Origin: an uncultured Bacillota bacterium
GTDB lineage: Bacteria > Bacillota > UBA994 > UBA5500
Assembly (NCBI GenBank): GCA_937874815.1
Contig: CALNBW010000067.1
Span: 1-5,786 of the forward strand
Length of the DNA stretch: 5,786 nucleotides
Reading direction: 5' to 3'
Part shown: in pieces, positions 1 to 3,772 of the stretch
Layout of the letters: the number at the start of each line of letters is the position of its first letter
How positions within the stretch are numbered: the stretch's first letter is position 1
The notes under the pieces: model-generated
Told to the model about the DNA's origin: nothing
Seen by the model: only the letters and a program-made list of their open reading frames with translations
Database searches by the model: none
Program-made: the position numbers and the translations under genes

Positions 1-114
1 CTTGTCGCCACTATTGATGTCAAGTGCCTTGCGAGCCTCAGCTGGTATGACAATCTGTCCGCGTTCTCCCACTGTTGTTGCACCTAAAAACTTGCTGCGC
101 CGCAATTTACTCAC
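1..114 (-). CDS. AbrB/MazE/SpoVT-family DNA-binding protein, N-terminal part (cut by left edge)
   Basis: The visible 38 residues begin at a GTG codon and run off the window. After a short basic leader (SKLRRSKF) comes the swapped-hairpin signature of the AbrB family, TTVGERGQIVIPAEARKAL (residues 13-31), followed by D-I-N-S-G-D-K. The pattern of strand, turn, 'IPAEAR' helix and 'GDK' is typical of these dimeric DNA-binding domains, which act as transition-state regulators or as antitoxins. The start is supported by a G-rich ribosome binding site (GGAAGGGGGG) six bases upstream, and the nearest upstream ATG (at 134) is out of frame. The gene has its own promoter and lies downstream of a terminator, so it is a separate transcription unit from the YvlD-like gene. 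The C-terminal domain is outside the window, so whether it is a global regulator, a local regulator or an antitoxin cannot be decided. Confidence 0.85.
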   Translation of the reverse strand, partial: MSKLRRSKFLGATTVGERGQIVIPAEARKALDINSGDK

Positions 115-158
115 CCTTATCCCCCCTTCCACATGAAAAGTATGAAATGATTGATTCA

Positions 159-187
159 ATTTTAGAGCATCTTGGCATACCCGTCAA
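159..187 (-). promoter_or_regulatory. Sigma-A-type promoter of the AbrB-like gene
   Basis: Read on the minus strand, a -35 box TTGACG (182-187) is separated by exactly 17 bases from a -10 box TAAAAT (159-164). Each box matches the consensus at five of six positions. Transcription would begin near 152, giving a leader of about 38 bases before the GTG start at 114. Confidence 0.75.
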
Positions 188-207
188 GTACTATAATCAT
201 ATATTAC
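188..207. promoter_or_regulatory. Imperfect 20-base palindrome next to the -35 box, possible operator
   Basis: The arms GTACTATA (188-195) and TATATTAC (200-207) are complementary at seven of eight positions around a four-base centre. The element directly abuts the -35 box of the AbrB-like gene. A regulator-binding site, including autoregulation, is an inference from position and symmetry only. AT-rich DNA can form such arms by chance. Confidence 0.35.
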
Positions 208-227
208 GTGTGGCGAAATGTAAGCAT

Positions 228-252
228 AAAAAAGAAGCCCTTTAGGGGCTTC
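228..252 (-). terminator. Intrinsic terminator after the YvlD-like gene
   Basis: On the minus strand GAAGCCC (246-252) pairs perfectly with GGGCTTC (234-240) across a five-base loop and is followed by six T residues (228-233). It lies about 50 bases past the stop codon of the YvlD-like gene and upstream of the promoter of the AbrB-like gene. The 49 bases between the stop codon and the hairpin hold nothing I recognise. Confidence 0.88.
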
Positions 253-301
253 AATGCGCTCTAGTATGACCGCAGCCTTATAGCACTTAGCCAACCCATT
301 C

Positions 302-655
302 TTATCTGCGTGCGCCCACCAAGCTATTCACTACCGTCGCAAATAGACTCATCAGTATGGAAACCCAAACTGTTGTCCAGAAACCAGGAATGGAGAATCC
401 CGGCACAAACCAGGTGGCGAATTTTAGCATCAAACCGTTGACTACAAAGGTGAACAAGCCCAAGGTGATCAGAGAGAACGGTAACGTCAGGATGATGAAG
501 ATTGGCCTGATGAGTGCGTTAAACACTCCGAGCACCACAGCCGTGATGATAATCGCCAGCTCACTGCTATAGTAAACACCCGGCACCAAGAAACGAGCGA
601 TGACATAAAGGGCCGCTGCATTCACTATTACGTCCCAAGCAAAACTGCGCCGCAT
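302..655 (-). CDS. yvlD: YvlD-type small membrane protein (phage holin family IV / PF04020-like)
   Basis: This 117-residue protein is almost entirely hydrophobic, with four likely membrane segments at about 8-25, 32-52, 54-76 and 93-112. The conserved family core is visible: GVFNALIRP (43-51), the L-T-L-P-F segment (56-60), L-G-L-F (65-68) and V-V-N-G-L-M-L-K (71-78), followed by a P-G-F turn (85-87). The family is named after mycobacteriophage holins, but in Bacillota the members are chromosomal proteins of unknown role. In Bacillus subtilis YvlD is encoded beside YvlB and the PspC-like YvlC in a cell-envelope stress operon. Start: ATG at 655 with CAGGAG seven to eight bases upstream. It follows the SHOCT-like gene by 65 bases and is probably cotranscribed with it, ending at the terminator at 228-252. 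A role in envelope homeostasis is inference from family and neighbours. Confidence 0.88.
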   Translation of the reverse strand: MRRSFAWDVIVNAAALYVIARFLVPGVYYSSELAIIITAVVLGVFNALIRPIFIILTLPFSLITLGLFTFVVNGLMLKFATWFVPGFSIPGFWTTVWVSILMSLFATVVNSLVGARR

Positions 656-683
656 AGCTCACACTCCTGTTCCAATAAAATCC

Positions 684-707
684 CTACTACTAGTCTACTA
701 ATAGTAG
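684..707. repeat. CTA/TAG-rich palindromic element between the SHOCT-like gene and yvlD
   Basis: This stretch is built almost only from CTA and TAG triplets. Its left-to-right second half (695-707, CTACTAATAGTAG) is a perfect 13-base odd-centred palindrome, and the first part (684-694) repeats the same triplets. It lies in the 65-base gap ahead of yvlD and could be an operator or a small mRNA structure. Simple-sequence origin by chance is also possible. Confidence 0.4.
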
Positions 708-720
708 CTCTGGCTGGCAA
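692..720 (-). promoter_or_regulatory. Weak candidate promoter ahead of yvlD
   Basis: On the minus strand TTGCCA (715-720, five of six matches) lies 17 bases from TAGACT (692-697, four of six matches). The palindrome at 695-707 covers part of the -10 box and spacer. Cotranscription with the gene before it is at least as likely, since no terminator separates them. Confidence 0.25.
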
Positions 721-1098
721 CTATTCCACTATTACCTCTACACGGATGCCCTCGTCATCATCCTCTACTTCCACGAGTTTACCAACGGCACCCTGCTTGA
801 TGGCGTCGAACAGCTGTTGCACGTCCACCCCATTAATTTGCCCCATTGCGTTCTCCGGTACAAATTTCATGCCGATGTTTAAAGCAACATCAATGAGGGC
901 AATGGGGAGGTTGACATTGACTTTTGCCTTACCCGTATCTAAGTCGGTTACCCGCACCCGAATCCACTTGGCACCGCCAGCAGTTGTAGTTACCTTCACC
1001 TGAGGTTCTTCGAGCGCTGTTAAAAGGCGACTGGCCTCATCCGCCGAAATCTTGTTATCCTGCAGCATCTTCAGGATCTGTAGTTTCTCGTTTTCCAC
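721..1098 (-). CDS. SHOCT-like domain protein of unknown function, 125 residues
   Basis: Residues 3-31 form a short two-helix module with the pattern ILKML..NKISADEASRLL.ALE, which I recognise as the SHOCT-like segment found at the N-terminus of YvlB and related Bacillota proteins. A linker of about 12 residues leads to a second domain (about 44-125) that begins KWIRVRVTD, is rich in alternating V/K/N strand residues (V-N-V-N-L-P, 60-65), has a helix around 91-101 (DVQQLFDAI), and ends in a very acidic strand region (V-E-V-E-D-D-D-E-G, 109-117). There are no membrane segments and no cysteines. Start: GTG at 1098, eight bases after AAAGGGGG. A reading frame extends to an ATG at 1200, but that extension would run through the promoter at 1130-1158 and lacks a ribosome binding site. 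It is the first gene of a unit with yvlD. Function is not known; a regulatory or envelope-stress role is inferred from its partner. Confidence 0.82.
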   Translation of the reverse strand: MENEKLQILKMLQDNKISADEASRLLTALEEPQVKVTTTAGGAKWIRVRVTDLDTGKAKVNVNLPIALIDVALNIGMKFVPENAMGQINGVDVQQLFDAIKQGAVGKLVEVEDDDEGIRVEVIVE

Positions 1099-1129
1099 CT
1101 TGCGAGCCCCCTTTTCTCTTATTGATATG

Positions 1130-1158
1130 ATTATAAGCCGAGCAATCATCAATGTCAA
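1130..1158 (-). promoter_or_regulatory. Perfect consensus sigma-A promoter of the SHOCT-like gene and yvlD
   Basis: On the minus strand the -35 box TTGACA (1153-1158) and the -10 box TATAAT (1130-1135) both match the consensus exactly, with a 17-base spacer. An AT-rich stretch lies just upstream (1166-1180) and could act as an UP element. Transcription would begin near 1123, giving a leader of about 25 bases that carries the AAAGGGGG ribosome binding site. An inverted repeat (ATGATT at 1127-1132, AATCAT at 1144-1149) overlaps the -10 box and spacer. Confidence 0.88.
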
Positions 1159-1203
1159 TACAGACTTTGATAATATTAATCCTGGACTTGAGCAATACAA
1201 GGC

Positions 1204-1233
1204 AAAAATAAAAGGCGAGCCACAATGCCCGCC
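1204..1233 (-). terminator. Intrinsic terminator after the 100-residue protein gene
   Basis: On the minus strand GGCGGGC (1227-1233) pairs with GCTCGCC (1214-1220) with one G-T wobble, around a six-base loop, and is followed by TTTTATTTTT (1204-1213). The stem starts only three bases after the stop codon at 1237-1239. It separates the DUF2089 transcription unit from the next promoter. Confidence 0.82.
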
Positions 1234-1236
1234 CTG

Positions 1237-1539
1237 CTAAACCAATTTCACTACCACCTCAGTATTAGAATCCGGGTCGTGGACTTCCACCAGTGTAAAT
1301 GGGCCCGAAGAGCGCAATTCGCTGATTAGCCGGGGCACCTCCTGCAATGCCTGCTGCACCATTCCACCATACTGGCCTAGCCGCTCCTGCCATGAGGTCC
1401 AGCGGCCGGCAAAGCGCACAATAGAAAATACCGCATGCAGCAGATCTTCCACGAGATATAGCGGTACCGGAACAACAATGGGCCTGGCCAGCGAGTCAGT
1501 CTTGATCCTACACCAAAGAAAAAAGGTAGGCCGTTTCAT
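1237..1539 (-). CDS. Unknown 100-residue protein, second gene of the DUF2089 unit
   Basis: I do not recognise a named family. The protein begins with a short basic segment, then a strand-like stretch R-P-I-V-V-P-V-P-L-Y-L-V-E-D-L-L (19-34), a middle part rich in W, Q and helix formers (45-78), and a C-terminal strand pair L-V-E-V-H-D-P-D...V-V-V-K-L-V (83-100). Its last 20 residues match the last 20 of the 125-residue SHOCT-like protein at eight positions without gaps, and both share a V-x-V-x-L-P/Y motif and a VQQ helix start, so it looks like that protein without its SHOCT-like module. It starts at an ATG at 1539, eight bases after the stop of the DUF2089 gene, with only a weak AGG upstream, so translation is probably coupled to that gene. 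A terminator follows immediately. It has no clear transmembrane segment. Existence as a gene is well supported by spacing and homology; function is unknown. Confidence 0.72.
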   Translation of the reverse strand: MKRPTFFLWCRIKTDSLARPIVVPVPLYLVEDLLHAVFSIVRFAGRWTSWQERLGQYGGMVQQALQEVPRLISELRSSGPFTLVEVHDPDSNTEVVVKLV

Positions 1540-1547
1540 AGTCTAAG

Positions 1548-1928
1548 CTAACCTAAGGCCTTAAGCAGCTTAACCGCATCGTCAGCAGCAATCTCACCTT
1601 TGGCCAGCTGTTCTAAGATGTCGCGGCGCTGACGGCTAGTCTCTAGCCGGTCTTCCTGCTCCACCCGGTACCCCATAGCTTCTAAGACATTATCGAGTCG
1701 CCCACGCACTGTGGGATAAGAAATACCCAGCTCGCGCTCTACCTCTTTGATATTGCCTCGACTCTTGAGGAAAACTTCCACAAAATGCTTCTGTTCGGCA
1801 CTCAAACCGCAAAAGCGGCAGCTTTCGAAATTACCCTCAATTGTCGTTTCACAATGATGACAGGTCAGTTTGCTCACTGATAATTTTTGACCACAAACGG
1901 GGCATAACCCCGGCACTGGATGAGCCAT
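1548..1928 (-). CDS. DUF2089 protein: zinc ribbon, helix-turn-helix and SHOCT-like tail
   Basis: This 126-residue protein has three parts. Residues 9-40 carry three Cys-x2-Cys pairs (C9/C12, C23/C26, C37/C40), of which the first two form a classic zinc ribbon (CPVCG and CHHC). Residues 43-85 resemble a sigma-region-4 or LuxR-like helix-turn-helix: L-S-A-E-Q ... NIKEVERELGISYPTVRGRL. Residues 101-126 are a SHOCT-like helical pair (D-I-L-E-Q-L ... D-A-V-K-L-L-K-A-L). This architecture is that of DUF2089 (PF09862) proteins, which are thought to be DNA-binding regulators, though I know of no established target. Start: ATG at 1928 with AAGGGGG seven bases upstream. It is the first gene downstream of the promoter at 1970-1998, and shares its transcript with the 100-residue protein. 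Regulation of its own unit or of the neighbouring SHOCT-like/yvlD unit is a reasonable but untested inference. Confidence 0.9.
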   Translation of the reverse strand: MAHPVPGLCPVCGQKLSVSKLTCHHCETTIEGNFESCRFCGLSAEQKHFVEVFLKSRGNIKEVERELGISYPTVRGRLDNVLEAMGYRVEQEDRLETSRQRRDILEQLAKGEIAADDAVKLLKALG

Positions 1929-1969
1929 TTGCTAACCCCCTTAATCTTTTGTTCATCTTTCTTAGCTCT

Positions 1970-1998
1970 ATTATACCTTCATTCAGGTGGAATATCAA
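1970..1998 (-). promoter_or_regulatory. Sigma-A-type promoter of the DUF2089 unit
   Basis: On the minus strand TTGATA (1993-1998, five of six) is 17 bases from a perfect TATAAT (1970-1975). Transcription would start near 1963, leaving a leader of about 35 bases. The promoter lies in the 97-base gap after the helicase loader gene, in which I find no hairpin with a T run. Confidence 0.82.
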
Positions 1999-2025
1999 TT
2001 TTTTCAAGGGCATTATCAACTTTAA

Positions 2026-2976
2026 TTAGTTCGAGCTGATTCCTAGCTTGCGCTGCTGAGTGCGGATATCGGTCCCATAAAGCAAAACCGGTTGACAAGC
2101 TTCTATAATGCGCGAGGCTACCCGAGGGGAATAGATACTAGCCACATCAGTTAGCGACAGATTCGAAGAGATAACCATCGGCAGGCGTTCATTGCGCCTA
2201 TAATTAATAATGTCAAAGAGGCGACTGATGGCATATTCTGTCACATGCTCCGCCCCTAAGTCATCGAGAATTAGCACTGGCGCTTGCCGCGCCGTGGCCA
2301 ACAGGTCCGCATCGCCACTATCATACTGGAAACTAGCCCGCATATCAGAAATCAGGTCGGAGAAAACGATGTAAAGGGGCACTATGCCATTCTCGGCCAA
2401 GGAGTGGCAAATAGCACTACAGAGAAAGGTTTTACCTAAGCCAGTCTGTCCGGTCAAGAATAAACCGGTGGCAGAGCGGGGGGCTTCAATTACGGCGGCG
2501 ACGAAAGCCTGGCAGGCATGCAAAACAGCCGCCGCCTGCTCCCGTTCCGAAACACCCAGCGGGGTCTTCCTGGCTGGAGAGTACCAGTCGAGGCTAAATT
2601 TGCTAAAGGTTTGCTCCTGCAAGCGGCTCGGTAAGTGCGCTCCCTTAAAGCGGCTCTCCAAAATACGCTGCTGCTCGCAGCTGCAGATTCGCCCTTCGTA
2701 GATACCTGAGTCTTGGCAGAGCTGGCAATCCCACTGGGGCTGGCCAAAATCCTGAGGAATCTTATGCTCGTGTAAATAAGCCGTGCGCCGCATCTCTAAC
2801 GTATGTACCCGCTCTTCCCAAGTCGCTGGTGAATAGCTAGCTTCCCGCAGAGCTTTCTGGCGATGTAACTCTATCAGCTGCTTTTCAATGGCCCAAAGCT
2901 CGGGATGTTGCTGCATGGTCTGTTCATACCGTTGATGAGCAGCCACTAACTTGGCCTGACGTCTAGCATCCATCAT
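2026..2976 (-). CDS. dnaI: Primosomal helicase loader, DnaI/DnaC-like AAA+ ATPase
   Basis: The 316-residue protein has the layout of DnaI, close to the ~311 residues of the Bacillus protein. An N-terminal helical region (1-75) leads to a zinc-binding site with C84, C87, C98 and C100 (C-x2-C-x10-C-x-C). The AAA+ domain has a Walker A motif GQTGLGKT (176-183), Walker B VLILDDLG (234-241), a sensor-1 segment ISSN (269-272) and arginines in S-P-R-V-A-S-R (283-289) fitting the arginine finger region. Such proteins load the replicative DnaB-type helicase onto DNA at the origin and at restarted forks. Start: the first of two adjacent ATG codons (2976), seven bases after GGAGG; the gene overlaps the end of the DnaD-like gene by 14 bases, so translation is coupled. 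It is the last gene of the uvrC operon. The DnaI versus DnaC name depends on the naming tradition; the function call is firm. Confidence 0.93.
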   Translation of the reverse strand: MMDARRQAKLVAAHQRYEQTMQQHPELWAIEKQLIELHRQKALREASYSPATWEERVHTLEMRRTAYLHEHKIPQDFGQPQWDCQLCQDSGIYEGRICSCEQQRILESRFKGAHLPSRLQEQTFSKFSLDWYSPARKTPLGVSEREQAAAVLHACQAFVAAVIEAPRSATGLFLTGQTGLGKTFLCSAICHSLAENGIVPLYIVFSDLISDMRASFQYDSGDADLLATARQAPVLILDDLGAEHVTEYAISRLFDIINYRRNERLPMVISSNLSLTDVASIYSPRVASRIIEACQPVLLYGTDIRTQQRKLGISSN

Positions 2977-3769
2977 TAGGCACCCTCCTCGCTGGCGGGG
3001 TAGAACGTAATCTATAGAGGTCTAGGTCGTCAACTGAATCTGTTGCTGCCTTGGTCGTTGGCTTAGTCTTCCTTCGGCCACTAACCTTAAGCGCTTTCTG
3101 CAGACGGAACTGCTCTGCATCGGCCCGCGCTGCCTGAGCTGTCCCGATGCCCTTAACCTGCCAATTGAGCAATACCTGCTCCACATAAGCCATACTGAAA
3201 GCTTGGGCAATAACAGCCAGCTCAACGGCCAGTTCAATCAGCTCGCGTGGATGGTTGGCCTCCAGGACTTTCAGTTTTTCCCCTTCAGTGGGGCTCAAGG
3301 TACGGCCAAACTCTTGCTCCACTAGCGAGTAAAGCGTGGTCTGAGCGCGCTTGCGGCGCATAGCCCGCTGGGTGGCATCAGCTTCGATACTTGCCTCCAG
3401 GCCGACTGCTGGGAATTGCTGTTGCCGCGGTGTCAAATCAGCAAAAGCTTGCTGGAATTCTTGCTTTGGTTTAGGGTTCGCTAGCGAATAGCTGCCATCG
3501 GAATTAGCGATGACCAAACCCATCTCCTGTAGTCGGGCCCAAGCCTGATGACTATCGGTCACAGATAAACTAAGGGGAGTACAAACCTCGGCGGCCCAGC
3601 TAGCGCTGCTCGGCCCCGACAGCCCCTGTTGTAACTGGCGCCTGAGAAAGCAGTAGAGCAAGGTGGCTGCCGGACCTAAATAGGGCAAATAGCAGTCCCA
3701 AAGCTCGTGATAGATGATACTGAAATCCTGCCGATCGTCCATAGGGTAGACGACATTCGCTTCGCGCAT
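2963..3769 (-). CDS. DnaD/DnaB-like primosome protein (replication initiation)
   Basis: This 268-residue protein has an N-terminal winged-helix-like domain (about 15-100: L-G-P-A-A-T-L-L-Y-C-F-L-R-R, then L-S-L-S-V-T...A-W-A-R-L-Q-E-M-G-L-V) and a C-terminal DnaD domain (about 145-212) with the diagnostic Y-x7-W-x3-G-x2-T pattern seen as YVEQVLLNWQVKGIGT (195-210). A basic, low-complexity tail follows. These proteins remodel origin DNA and recruit the helicase and its loader in Bacillota. In Bacillus subtilis the gene before dnaI is dnaB, another protein with DnaD domains but far longer (about 470 residues); the length here is closer to DnaD, so I leave the symbol open. Start: ATG at 3769, three bases after the uvrC stop, with AGAGG six bases upstream inside the end of uvrC. 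An alternative start at residue 10 has no better site. Confidence 0.88.
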   Translation of the reverse strand: MREANVVYPMDDRQDFSIIYHELWDCYLPYLGPAATLLYCFLRRQLQQGLSGPSSASWAAEVCTPLSLSVTDSHQAWARLQEMGLVIANSDGSYSLANPKPKQEFQQAFADLTPRQQQFPAVGLEASIEADATQRAMRRKRAQTTLYSLVEQEFGRTLSPTEGEKLKVLEANHPRELIELAVELAVIAQAFSMAYVEQVLLNWQVKGIGTAQAARADAEQFRLQKALKVSGRRKTKPTTKAATDSVDDLDLYRLRSTPPARRVPNDGC

Positions 3770-3772
3770 GAG

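Noticed and set aside
357..572. Plus-strand open frame opposite yvlD
   Set aside because: It is wholly antisense to a well-supported membrane protein gene, and nothing in it resembles a known protein.
302..655. Prophage holin, as the family name suggests
   Set aside because: There is no endolysin, structural gene, integrase or attachment site nearby. The protein matches chromosomal YvlD proteins and sits in a small regulatory gene set.
746..1003. Plus-strand open frame rich in S, T and P
   Set aside because: It lies antisense to the SHOCT-like gene, has a composition typical of a mirror frame, and has no ribosome binding site or family resemblance.
1099..1200. Upstream extension of the SHOCT-like gene to an ATG at 1200
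   Set aside because: The extension runs through a perfect promoter, would start upstream of the transcript's own start, and lacks a ribosome binding site. The GTG at 1098 has AAAGGGGG at good spacing and begins the recognisable domain.
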